A stretch of 13,429 nt of DNA, from the NCBI GenBank assembly GCA_018399375.1, contig JAGYOV010000010.1, positions 1 through 13,429 on the forward strand, written 5' to 3'. The position numbers and the translations under genes are program-made. Shown piece after piece: positions 1-6,843 of this stretch (position 1 is its first letter; every line of letters begins with the position of its first letter). Below the pieces are notes generated by a model, which saw nothing but the letters and a program-made list of their open reading frames with translations, was not told the DNA's origin and ran no database searches. This DNA comes from Dehalococcoidia bacterium. GTDB taxonomy: Bacteria; Chloroflexota; Dehalococcoidia; GIF9; AB-539-J10.

Positions 1-1387
1 ATGACTGTATATTGGCTTCTTCCGTAATGTCTATCCATCTATAAGATTTCTTCAGAGTCCGCCGCAGGCGCAGTATCCAGAAACCGGCTAACAGGAAGCC
101 GAGGGTGTCTGAGAGGGGCATTGCCAGCCAGGCGCCTGTTATTCCTAGGAAATGAGGCAGGATAAGTAAAGCTGGTATAAAGAACAGTACCTGCCGTGCC
201 AGCGATAGTAGCATGGCCTCTCTTCCTTTTGATAGCCCCTGGAAGGTGGTAATGCAGATGATGAGTACGCCAACGATGGGCAGCGATGATAGAAGTATCC
301 GCGCTGCAGGCACAGCCATGAGCAGCAGATCGGCATCCTGGCTAAAGATGCTGATGATACGAGGCGCCATGATCTCCAGCGTCAGGGTGGCCAGTCCCAT
401 TACTGTGGCGATGCCTGCCGCAGCAAGGCCAACGGCGCGCCACATTCTGTGCCAATTGCGAGCTCCAAAGTTAAATCCAACTATTGGCAGAACTCCATTG
501 GCCGTGCCAATTATGGGCATGAAAGCCAGATCGGCTATGCGAATTATGATACCAACTATGGCAAGGGCCAAGGATCCGAAGGTAGAAAGCACGTTGTTTA
601 AGGCAATGAAGCATACGCTCTCCATGAGCTCGATGACCATCGAAGGAGCGCCTACGCGATAAATGTCGTGCAGAACATGGCGATCAGGGCGCAGGTATTT
701 GGGGATGATGTGATAGAGCGATCTGCCGCTTATGATCCAGCCGAAACACATGCCTGCGCCTATGATTAGAGAGATTACGCTGGCAAGGGCGGCGCCGCGG
801 ATATTCATTTCAGGGAAGGGGCCGAGGCCGAAGATGAGCAGGGGGTCAAGCGCCATGTTGATAACGCTCGCTGTAGCGCTAAAAATCATAGGGCGCATAG
901 CGTCTCCTGATCCTCGCATCAGGTTGGTTGATGTGAGCATGAAGAAGAGCGGAGGGGCTCCGAATCCCATGATGGTTAGATATTGTGTACTATAGTCCAT
1001 GATGTCTGGAGTAGCACCCATGATGGAAAGCACGGTGCGCGGGAATAAAATAGCAATGAACAGGAAGATAGCGCCAAAGAAAGCTGTGATGGGAAATATC
1101 TGACCTGCGGCGTGGTTGGAGGCTTCTGTATCTCCTTCGCCAAATCGCCGTGAAACGAGGGCGGCTATTCCAATGCCCGATCCTGCCCCGATAGCAATGA
1201 TGAGTATTTGGTAGGGTAAAAAGACAGTTAGTGCAGCTATGGCCTGGTGCCCCAGAATTGCTAACCAGAAGGTGTCCACGATGTTGTACAGACTAAGAGT
1301 CATCATGGATGCCACGCTGGGTAAGCTTAGTTTGAGGAGAAGCTTTGCCAGAGGTAACGTTCTCAGGTCATCTGTTTCTTTTGACAT
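1..1387 (-). CDS. MATE family multidrug/toxin efflux transporter (3' end missing)
   Basis: The reverse strand reads open from the ATG at 1387 to the window edge without a stop, giving about 462 codons, so the C-terminus lies outside. MATE proteins are usually 440-470 residues, so little is missing. The protein starts MSKETDDLRTLPLAKLLLKL and continues with the family hallmark SLPSVASMM...LYNIVDTFW in helix 1, then alternating hydrophobic helices and an internal repeat (RVGAPSMVIELMESV...LNNVLSTFG) that marks the second six-helix bundle. MATE carriers sit in the cytoplasmic membrane and export organic cations, drugs or metabolites using Na+ or H+; the substrate here cannot be told. The start lies 28 bp after the MFS stop, so the two probably share a transcript. 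I chose the ATG at 1387 because GGTGAT lies about seven bases before it; an in-frame ATG at 1396 is possible. Confidence 0.9.
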   Translation of the reverse strand, partial: MSKETDDLRTLPLAKLLLKLSLPSVASMMTLSLYNIVDTFWLAILGHQAIAALTVFLPYQILIIAIGAGSGIGIAALVSRRFGEGDTEASNHAAGQIFPITAFFGAIFLFIAILFPRTVLSIMGATPDIMDYSTQYLTIMGFGAPPLFFMLTSTNLMRGSGDAMRPMIFSATASVINMALDPLLIFGLGPFPEMNIRGAALASVISLIIGAGMCFGWIISGRSLYHIIPKYLRPDRHVLHDIYRVGAPSMVIELMESVCFIALNNVLSTFGSLALAIVGIIIRIADLAFMPIIGTANGVLPIVGFNFGARNWHRMWRAVGLAAAGIATVMGLATLTLEIMAPRIISIFSQDADLLLMAVPAARILLSSLPIVGVLIICITTFQGLSKGREAMLLSLARQVLFFIPALLILPHFLGITGAWLAMPLSDTLGFLLAGFWILRLRRTLKKSYRWIDITEEANIQS

Positions 1388-1415
1388 TGTGCGCATCACC
1401 GATGGTCTGTTAGCG

Positions 1416-2564
1416 CTATTCTCTTGCTCTGGATCCTGCGATGAAAGTGATGCCGGCTATTGCAGCAACGCACAAAATTGATGTTTGAAAGGCTCCAGTA
1501 AGATCAATCAGATAACCGAACAGGATGGGCATGAATAATGGCCCGATGTTGCCTGCCGCCGAGATAAAGCCAACGATAGCGCCCGCAGATGATGAAAGGT
1601 TCTTGTGGATTACCGGTACAGCCAGAGTGATGGTGAGTACTCCAATGGTGGCAAATCCTGCGAGGAAAAGGCAGACCATCATTGCGGGTAGAGGAGCATA
1701 ATTTATAGCTATGATGGTACCTCCTGCTACCAGACCGAGAGCAGCTATTATTTTTCTTAAGTCTTGTAGCTTATCCATGATGTGACCTATGGTAGGGCCA
1801 GCTACAAAGAAGCCAACGGCAAGCAGAGATGCCAGAGAGGGATTGAGAGATCTTGCATCCAGCACTTTGGGCATCCAGGTGGCTAGTGTATCGTAGCTTC
1901 CCATGGCCGCTATTAGCAGAATGAGCAGTATCCAGACGTATCTGTTTCGCATTGTGACCATAAATTCTTTGATTGGAGTAGTTATTATAATGGGAGTTTT
2001 ACTGTTCGCGAAGCGGAACCATAACAGGCACATGACTACTTCCGCTATTGCATATATCAGGAAAATCTGCCTCCAACTGAAAGACTCGAGCAGGTGGGGT
2101 GTTATGGCCAAGACTGTGGCATTGCCGGCAGCGAAACCTGCGACGTAAAGCCCTGTGGCGAAACCGGGCATTTTGTGTAACCACTCTCTTACTATCAGGC
2201 TAAGGCATGGCATAATAGCTGCCAACCCCAGACCGAGAAAGAACTGACTCAACATCAACAAATCATAGCTGGGAGAAAATGACCGGGTGAAGGCGAAGAC
2301 GGCGCAAAGTGGTAGAGTTATATTGAGGACCTTTCGGTATCCTATTCTGTCGGCCAGCAGCCCCCATGGTATGCGGAAAATAGCGATGCCTCCCATGGCT
2401 ATGGAGAAGGCAAATCCGAACTGGGCATAAGATATCTTCATCTCTTCTATGATGTCGGTTGCCATTGGAGCTATGGCAAATAGCATGACGTGTAGCGAAA
2501 AGGCGATAAAGAAGGAAAACAGTAGCATTACTATGCGATCTTTACTGCTTTTGTTGCTTGTCAT
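1416..2564 (-). CDS. Major facilitator superfamily transporter
   Basis: This is a 382-residue protein with about 12 predicted membrane helices, the normal MFS size. The loop between helices 2 and 3 carries motif A (GLLADRIGYRKVL), and the corresponding loop of the second half has a weaker copy (GPTIGHIMDKLQDLRK). The overall look (LHVMLFAIAPMATDI near the N-terminus, GFATGLYVAGFAAGNA in helix 5) resembles the CynX/NarK-like anion and metabolite branch, but I cannot name a substrate. The reading frame is open up to 2630, but I place the start at the ATG at 2564 (MTSNKSSKD). It follows a weak GAAAGA ribosome site, and the best promoter match lies between 2607 and 2635, which would leave the longer start untranscribed. 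The MATE exporter follows 28 bp downstream on the same strand. Confidence 0.9.
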   Translation of the reverse strand: MTSNKSSKDRIVMLLFSFFIAFSLHVMLFAIAPMATDIIEEMKISYAQFGFAFSIAMGGIAIFRIPWGLLADRIGYRKVLNITLPLCAVFAFTRSFSPSYDLLMLSQFFLGLGLAAIMPCLSLIVREWLHKMPGFATGLYVAGFAAGNATVLAITPHLLESFSWRQIFLIYAIAEVVMCLLWFRFANSKTPIIITTPIKEFMVTMRNRYVWILLILLIAAMGSYDTLATWMPKVLDARSLNPSLASLLAVGFFVAGPTIGHIMDKLQDLRKIIAALGLVAGGTIIAINYAPLPAMMVCLFLAGFATIGVLTITLAVPVIHKNLSSSAGAIVGFISAAGNIGPLFMPILFGYLIDLTGAFQTSILCVAAIAGITFIAGSRARE

Positions 2565-2606
2565 TATTGTTCTTTCAGTGGAAGATGGTCGGGTGTAATT
2601 CTGGGG

Positions 2607-2635
2607 ATAATAGACTAATGGCGATTGCAATGCAA
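2607..2635 (-). promoter_or_regulatory. Candidate sigma-70 promoter of the MFS-MATE operon
   Basis: Read on the minus strand, TTGCAT (2635-2630) is followed by a 17-base spacer and TATTAT (2612-2607). The -10 box matches five of six consensus positions, the -35 only three. Transcription would start near 2600, giving a leader of about 35 bases before the MFS ATG at 2564. This supports the shorter MFS start. Confidence 0.4.
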
Positions 2636-2789
2636 ACGAAAATTACGAATAACGGGTGTACCTGACAGCTTTTCGTCTGTGTGTATGCCATGGAGGAGGC
2701 CAAGGTAGTTGATATAAGGAAGTCTTCTTCTCTCGAGATTATAAGTTGTCGTTCTTTTCGTCCTTATTTCGTAAGAGGTAGCTTGAGAA

Positions 2790-2798
2790 TGATATAAT
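2790..2798 (+). promoter_or_regulatory. Candidate extended -10 promoter for the FMN-binding protein gene
   Basis: The sequence TGATATAAT contains a perfect TATAAT with the upstream TG of an extended -10 element. No good -35 lies 16-18 bases upstream, which extended -10 promoters do not strictly need. Transcription would start near 2805, giving a leader of about 170 bases before the ATG at 2978. A short ORF with its own weak ribosome site lies in that leader. Confidence 0.35.
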
Positions 2799-2832
2799 CA
2801 CCGGGAGCAAGTCGGCGCTCTGGTGAGGCGTT

Positions 2833-2931
2833 ATGCGCATGATAGACGGCATCAAGTTCGTTATTTTGAGTTTTTGTGAAGCAGTGTTCCTCATTATGGT
2901 TGAGACGAGAAGAGTAGAAGCCCCTGCCTAG
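2833..2931 (+). CDS. Possible 32-residue hydrophobic small protein or leader peptide
   Basis: An ATG at 2833 follows GAGG (2825-2828) with four bases between and opens a 32-codon frame ending at TAG 2929-2931, 46 bp before the next gene. The centre is hydrophobic (IKFVILSFCEAVFLIMV), which could form one membrane helix, and the C-terminus is charged. It lies downstream of the extended -10 box at 2790-2798, so it would be on the same transcript as the FMN-binding protein. I do not recognise it. An ORF this short can easily occur by chance, so confidence is low. Confidence 0.17.
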   Translation: MRMIDGIKFVILSFCEAVFLIMVETRRVEAPA

Positions 2932-2977
2932 CCAGTTAAATGCAATTGTGATCTTAAATATTAGGAGGATTTTTACA

Positions 2978-3391
2978 ATGACGGCAATTACGGAAGAACT
3001 AAGAAAAGATATAGGACAGGCAGATATTGTTGCCCTAGCTACGGTCAATAAAGAGGGCGAGCCCAATGTGGTTCCCATCTTTTTCTGGAAGGTGCTTTCT
3101 GGTGATGAGCTATTGCTGGTGGATATCTTCATGAAGAAGACGGTGGATAACATAAGGGTAAATCCCCTGGTGGCGATTTCTGCCTGGTATAAGGATAGCT
3201 CAGGTAACTCGATCGGATATCAGTTCAAAGGAGAAGCCCGGATAGAGACACAGGGCAGAATTTTTGCTGAAGGGGTGACGATGGTTAAGGACGCAGAGCC
3301 GGAACTTGCTCCGAAGGGGGCAGTTATCGTTAAGGTGAATTCAGTTTATTCTGTCTCTCCTGGCCCCGATGCTGGCAAGCAATTGAGCTGA
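2978..3391 (+). CDS. Pyridoxamine 5'-phosphate oxidase-like FMN-binding split-barrel protein
   Basis: This 137-residue protein fits the small split-barrel flavin-binding family: an N-terminal helix, then ALATVNKEGEPNVVPIFFWKV (strands 1 and 2 around residues 20-40), LLLVDIFMKKTVDNIRVNPLVAISAW and GYQFKGEARIET. Proteins of this size bind FMN or a related flavin as dimers and reduce or sense unknown small molecules. Genuine pyridoxamine-phosphate oxidases of vitamin B6 synthesis are about 200 residues and carry a C-terminal substrate-binding part that is absent here, so B6 synthesis is unlikely. The frame extends back to a GTG at 2948, but the ATG at 2978 is preceded by AGGAGG (2963-2968) at ideal distance. 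The DUF89 gene follows on the same strand after 190 bp, so co-transcription is possible but not shown. Confidence 0.9.
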   Translation: MTAITEELRKDIGQADIVALATVNKEGEPNVVPIFFWKVLSGDELLLVDIFMKKTVDNIRVNPLVAISAWYKDSSGNSIGYQFKGEARIETQGRIFAEGVTMVKDAEPELAPKGAVIVKVNSVYSVSPGPDAGKQLS

Positions 3392-3581
3392 AGTTGAAGT
3401 AATGAAGGCGTCGTCACTGGCCTTGATAATAAACATCCTGCCCAGATGTTGCCCGCATTTCCTTGTTCTTTAAGGCACTTCCTGAGAGTTTTACCTTCTC
3501 CATGGAGTTAAGAGCAATGATTTTGAAGAATAGTCTTGATGGGTAGTTGCCCATTCTGAAGAAATAAAGGGAGGATTAGAA

Positions 3582-4442
3582 TTGAAAATTTATCTTGATT
3601 GTATACCGTGTCTTTTGCGGCAGGCATTGGAGGCTGCAAGGATGGCGACCGACGATGAAGTGGTTCATCGCACGGTGCTCGATACAGTTGCCCGCATGAT
3701 ACCGGGACTGCCTTTGGATATTACTCCTCCCGAGATCGCTCAACGCGTCTACGCTCTGGTTGCTGATATTACAGGCAATCAGGATCCATGCTATGAGGCA
3801 AAACAAATAGCTAATCAACAGGCTCTATCACTTTACCCTGGCTTTAAGGAAGTTATAGCTGGTTCCAGTGATCCGCTGCTGGTAGCATGCAAGCTTGCTA
3901 TTGCCGGTAATATCATAGACCTGGCTCAACAGGCGAGCTATGGTGATCTCAAGTCTGTCGCTGATCTGGCCCTGGCAGCGCCGCTGGGTATCGATGATTA
4001 TGAAAAATTCAGAAAATGTCTGCATGATTCATCGCTCATTCTGTATCTTGGCGACAATGCCGGCGAGATCGTATTTGACAGGATGCTCATTGAGGAGATG
4101 CGTAAAATCAAGGATTCTGAGATATATTTTGTTGTGCGGGAAAACCCCATCATAAATGACGCTACTCGTCTTGATGCGGTATCCACTGGAATGGACAAGG
4201 TAGCCAGAGTAATATCTAACGGTTCTGATGCCCCTGCCACTATCCTGTCGCAGTGTTCTTCTCAGGTTTTACAGCTTTATCACTCGGCTGATCTTATAAT
4301 CGCCAAGGGGCAGGGAAACTATGAGTCGTTGAGTGATGAAAAGGAGAATATCTTCTTCTTCTTGAGAGCCAAGTGTCCTCTAATTGCGAGGTTGCTGAGA
4401 GTGAACGTTGGCGATGCTATCCTCAAGAAACAGAAAATATAG
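3582..4442 (+). CDS. DUF89 / ARMT1-like metal-dependent phosphatase family protein
   Basis: This 286-residue protein begins at a TTG codon; GGGAGG (3569-3574) sits seven bases upstream and decides the start. It shows the DUF89 signature: N-terminal MKIYLDCIPC with a CxxC pair (C7, C10), YLGDNAGEIVFD (D158, N159, D166) as the metal and phosphate centre, VRENPIINDAT (residues 185-195), and DLIIAKGQGNYESL (K242, N246). The family comprises Mn/Ni/Co-dependent phosphatases proposed to remove damaged or over-phosphorylated sugars and cofactors. The stand-alone type with an N-terminal CxxC is the one found in archaea and anaerobic bacteria. The exact substrate is unknown. The cysteines are not part of the phosphatase centre in the eukaryotic relatives and may bind a metal. 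A hairpin at 4538-4553 may end its transcript before the convergent DUF523 gene. Confidence 0.92.
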   Translation: MKIYLDCIPCLLRQALEAARMATDDEVVHRTVLDTVARMIPGLPLDITPPEIAQRVYALVADITGNQDPCYEAKQIANQQALSLYPGFKEVIAGSSDPLLVACKLAIAGNIIDLAQQASYGDLKSVADLALAAPLGIDDYEKFRKCLHDSSLILYLGDNAGEIVFDRMLIEEMRKIKDSEIYFVVRENPIINDATRLDAVSTGMDKVARVISNGSDAPATILSQCSSQVLQLYHSADLIIAKGQGNYESLSDEKENIFFFLRAKCPLIARLLRVNVGDAILKKQKI

Positions 4443-4537
4443 CTACGGGTGAAGCCCTGAAGTTACGATGATACCAGATGTTTAGTGGCGGTCTATTGTT
4501 CTCGCGCAGGTTATAGCGATCTAACAGGTGTAATCGT

Positions 4538-4558
4538 ATCCAGTTGACTGGATTTATA
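4538..4558 (+). terminator. Hairpin between convergent DUF89 and DUF523 genes
   Basis: ATCCAG-TTGA-CTGGAT is a perfect 6-bp stem with a four-base loop (4538-4553), followed on the plus strand by TTTAT. The stem is short and AT-containing, so it is a weak intrinsic terminator for the DUF89 transcript. Its 3' arm ends at the base next to the DUF523 stop codon (4554-4556), so it would also lie at the very end of the opposing transcript, though without a U-run there. Confidence 0.4.
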
Positions 4559-5000
4559 GCTCTTTCTCTGTGATTATCTTGATTCCGTGCCTTTTGAGTA
4601 GCGCTGTGGTAACTCCATTGCCCGAGATCAGGTTGCTCGTAAAGGTGCCGTCATATATTTGTCCAAAGCCGCACGATGGGCTGTTGCACTTTCCAATAAA
4701 TTCGTCAATGCCGAGTTGTCGGGCAATTTTCAAAGTCTCTATCGCTCCCGCAATGAATTTCAGGGTAACATCCATGCCGTCTCGATCGATTATCCGGCAA
4801 TTTCCATCGAGAACATCCTCGCCAGACCCACCTTGTATTTCCTGGGGGAGCCTTGGAGTCTCCAGCCCACCGAGTTGCTCTGGGCAAACGGGAATTAGAA
4901 TGCTGCTCTCCAGAAGCTGTATTGCCCGCTTATTCTGGTATTTGTCTTTTCCGTCCCAGGCGCACTTTATTCCTATCAGGCAGGCGCTGATAAGCTTCAC
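4554..5000 (-). CDS. DUF523 family protein, 2-thiouracil desulfurase (TudS)-like Fe-S protein
   Basis: This 148-residue protein carries the full DUF523 pattern: SACLIGIKCAWDG at the N-terminus (C7, C13), IPVCPEQLGGLETPR (C39, E41), DGMDVTLKFIAGA, and CNSPSCGFGQIYDGTF (C105, C110). A characterised member, TudS, is a desulfurase that removes sulfur from 2-thiouracil using a [4Fe-4S] cluster held by three cysteines. Here C7, C39 and C110 are the probable ligands by alignment of the motifs. Whether this protein acts on thiouracil, another thiolated base or something else is not visible. The start is GTG at 5000. No ribosome binding site precedes it, but a promoter-like pair at 5007-5036 would place the transcription start on or next to the start codon, suggesting a leaderless message. 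It is divergent from the UPF0282 gene. Confidence 0.92.
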   Translation of the reverse strand: MKLISACLIGIKCAWDGKDKYQNKRAIQLLESSILIPVCPEQLGGLETPRLPQEIQGGSGEDVLDGNCRIIDRDGMDVTLKFIAGAIETLKIARQLGIDEFIGKCNSPSCGFGQIYDGTFTSNLISGNGVTTALLKRHGIKIITEKEL

Positions 5001-5006
5001 ATAACT

Positions 5007-5036
5007 ATTTTACTTTTTTATGCTATTTTTTCTCAA
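5007..5036 (-). promoter_or_regulatory. Candidate promoter giving a leaderless DUF523 transcript
   Basis: On the minus strand TTGAGA (5036-5031) is followed by an 18-base A-rich spacer and TAAAAT (5012-5007). The GTG start codon begins only six bases after the -10 box, so transcription would begin at about the start codon. This agrees with the absence of a Shine-Dalgarno sequence. Confidence 0.4.
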
Positions 5037-5087
5037 CTATATAGCTGAGAAGACCGAGATTGCTTGTGATGTAGTATCATTTGTAAA

Positions 5088-6017
5088 GTGCGCATTGAGA
5101 TACTTGGAGCTGAATCGCTGGGCGTTCGTGGTCTATGTTGCCTTGTTGAGGCGGGAGACCGCAAAATAGTTATTGATCCAGGCGTTGCTCTGGGTTTCCG
5201 GAGACATGGACTCCTGCCGCATCCCGTTCAGGTTGCAGCTTCTGCAAGAACCAGGAAAAAGGTTATCGATGCGTTGCAAAGTGCATCGGATGTGGTTATC
5301 AGCCACTATCACGGAGACCACATTCCACTGGTTGATGCCAATCCCTACCAGTTATCGCTCAAGAGCGCAGTAGCGCCTCTGGCGCACTGCCGGCTGTGGG
5401 TCAAGGGGACGGAGAATATGCCATCTATTCAGGTTAGAAGGGCAAATGCGCTAGCGGAAAGCCTTGGTCGAGCTTTGCCCGCTGCGGAGGAGTTGTGCGA
5501 TGGGATATTGAGCTTTTCTTCTCCTGTTCCCCATGGAGATGCTTTTAAGCACGCTGGCAGTGTGATGATGACCAGAATTGAAGAGGGCGGCAAAGTCTTC
5601 GTGCACGCTTCGGATATTCAGATGCTCAGCGATGAAGCGCTTGAGAAGATAATTTTGTGGCAACCGAATATAGTCATTGCCTCTGGTCCTCCTCTTTATT
5701 TGCCAGGGCTTGTCTCTGAGAGCAAAGAAGATGCATTGCGCAGGACTTTGCGGTTGGCGGGTAAGGTTAATACGCTTATTCTGGACCATCACCTGCTGCG
5801 CTCCAGAGAAGGCGAGCGGTGGCTGGACTATGCTTCCTTCGTTACCGGGGGCAAAGTTATCTGCGCCGCCGACTTCATGGGACTGCAGCGTAACCTGCTC
5901 GAGGCGGAGCGAGACCTCTGGTATCGAAAGTTTCCCGTTCCTGAATGGTGGCATGAAACATATGCTCGTGGAGAAGTGGATGTGGAGAGTTACTGCAATG
6001 AACATGGATATCTGTAA
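5088..6017 (+). CDS. UPF0282/COG2248 metallo-beta-lactamase superfamily hydrolase
   Basis: This 309-residue protein opens with MRIEILGAESLGVRGLCCLV, where ESLGVR is the hallmark of the UPF0282 group. The metallo-beta-lactamase core follows: IDPGVALG (residues 29-36), SHYHGDH (H73, H75, D77, H78, the two-metal HxHxDH site), VHASD (H173, D176) and LDHHLLRS (D233, H234, H235). Length matches the family, which is known mainly from archaea and has no established substrate; the fold suggests a metal-dependent hydrolase, possibly acting on nucleic acid or a small ester. The C-terminus is rich in Trp and Tyr (WYRKFPVPEWWHETY). The start is GTG; an upstream in-frame TTG is separated from it by a stop. 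No ribosome binding site is seen, and TATCAT ends seven bases before the start codon, so this gene may also be leaderless. YgjP follows after 141 bp. Confidence 0.92.
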   Translation: MRIEILGAESLGVRGLCCLVEAGDRKIVIDPGVALGFRRHGLLPHPVQVAASARTRKKVIDALQSASDVVISHYHGDHIPLVDANPYQLSLKSAVAPLAHCRLWVKGTENMPSIQVRRANALAESLGRALPAAEELCDGILSFSSPVPHGDAFKHAGSVMMTRIEEGGKVFVHASDIQMLSDEALEKIILWQPNIVIASGPPLYLPGLVSESKEDALRRTLRLAGKVNTLILDHHLLRSREGERWLDYASFVTGGKVICAADFMGLQRNLLEAERDLWYRKFPVPEWWHETYARGEVDVESYCNEHGYL

Positions 6018-6158
6018 GCGAATGGGAAAGAGGATCTGGAGATAGAGCGACTATAGCTGTAGATATTTAAATCACACTGGCTGCGATGGTTTGATAGCGA
6101 TGCAATAAAGATAGAGGTAATGGCTAATATCAGTGTGGAGAAAGAAGAGGTGATCCCT

Positions 6159-6728
6159 GTGAAGAATTCCAGCATCGTTGAAATTGATGGCATAGGGCTG
6201 GTTCTATTTGAACGCAGCAAGCGGGCCAGGCGCATGAACATCTCTGTGAAGCCTTCTACAGGAGTACGAGTTGCTGTTCCTCATGGGGTGTCCTTCAGGA
6301 AAGCAGAAGAGTTTGCCCGTGATAAAGCGAAATGGATAAGAAAGCATCAGAACAGGATGAAGCTGTATGAAAAGGAAAATAGAGCTATTCCTGATATTCC
6401 CGCTGGTATCGAAAGGGTGAAAGCTAGGCGAAAAATAGTAGAAAGACTGGAATATCTGGCGGAGAAACATGGATTCAATTATAACAGGACATTTGTTCGG
6501 AACCAGAAGACGAGATGGGGCAGTTGTTCCTGCAAGGGCAACATTAGCCTCAATATGAAGTTGGTCAAACTGCCCGGCGAACTGATGGACTATGTTATTC
6601 TGCATGAGCTCGTTCATACTCGGGTTATGAATCACAGTTCTGACTTCTGGGATGAACTGGATAAACTGGTGGTAGGCAGTAAAGGCGTGAGGTCAAGGCT
6701 GAGGAGATATGGATTGGCGTTGTTTTAG
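6159..6728 (+). CDS. YgjP-like (DUF45) zinc metallopeptidase domain protein
   Basis: A protein of about 189 residues. The N-terminal half is a basic beta-rich region (RSKRARRMNISVKPSTGVRVAVP), followed by a helical basic stretch, the conserved KTRWGSCSCKGNISLNMKL, and the zincin motif HELVHTRVMNHSSDFW (H149, E150, H153, with H159 as probable third ligand). All three family landmarks of the YgjP/SprT-like group are present. Members are predicted cytoplasmic zinc metalloproteases; substrates are mostly unknown, although YgjP genes often neighbour restriction-modification loci elsewhere, which is not the case here. The frame also starts at an ATG at 6120, but that has GAGG only two bases away. 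I prefer GTG 6159, which is preceded by AGAAGAGGTGAT at normal distance. The serpin gene follows after 115 bp. Confidence 0.88.
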   Translation: MKNSSIVEIDGIGLVLFERSKRARRMNISVKPSTGVRVAVPHGVSFRKAEEFARDKAKWIRKHQNRMKLYEKENRAIPDIPAGIERVKARRKIVERLEYLAEKHGFNYNRTFVRNQKTRWGSCSCKGNISLNMKLVKLPGELMDYVILHELVHTRVMNHSSDFWDELDKLVVGSKGVRSRLRRYGLALF

Positions 6729-6758
6729 TCGAAGACACTAAACCATGTCGGGATAATT

Positions 6759-6779
6759 TCGTTTTAGATATTAGAACGA
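6759..6779. repeat. 21-bp AT-rich inverted repeat between YgjP and serpin genes
   Basis: TCGTTTTA (6759-6766) and TAGAACGA (6772-6779) form an 8-bp stem with one G-T pair around a GATAT loop. It lies 31 bp after the YgjP stop and 65 bp before the serpin start. There is no T-run after it, so it is a poor terminator; it could be an operator for the serpin gene or an mRNA hairpin. Confidence 0.35.
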
Positions 6780-6843
6780 TAAATACGGGGCGAGAGGAGG
6801 ATAAATTCCTGTGCGCTGACACCCCTGAAGGGAGGTATCTGCA

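Larger units (their letters stand above)
2565..2977. other. Divergent intergenic region between MFS and FMN-binding gene
   Basis: These 413 bases lie between two divergently transcribed genes. I see the minus-strand promoter at 2607-2635, a plus-strand extended -10 box at 2790-2798, a short plus-strand ORF at 2833-2931, and the ribosome binding site AGGAGG at 2963-2968. The part from about 2640 to 2785 shows nothing I can assign. A reverse-strand open frame covers 2764-2947 and continues antisense into the next gene; I do not consider it a gene. Confidence 0.5.

Noticed and set aside
213..995. Plus-strand open frames at 213-662 and 732-995
   Set aside because: They are antisense shadows of the MATE gene, whose reverse-strand frame gives a clear transporter sequence.
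2764..3153. Reverse-strand open frame of 129 codons, ending in a protein-like stretch (RLAPGDYIILKLPLTK)
   Set aside because: Its first two thirds are antisense to the well-supported FMN-binding gene, and it has no ribosome site or start codon near 2947. The tail could be a decayed remnant of an older gene, but I cannot support that from sequence alone.
5451..6005. Reverse-strand frame of 184 codons
   Set aside because: Antisense to the UPF0282 gene, which keeps all its metal-binding motifs; the shadow frame resembles no domain.
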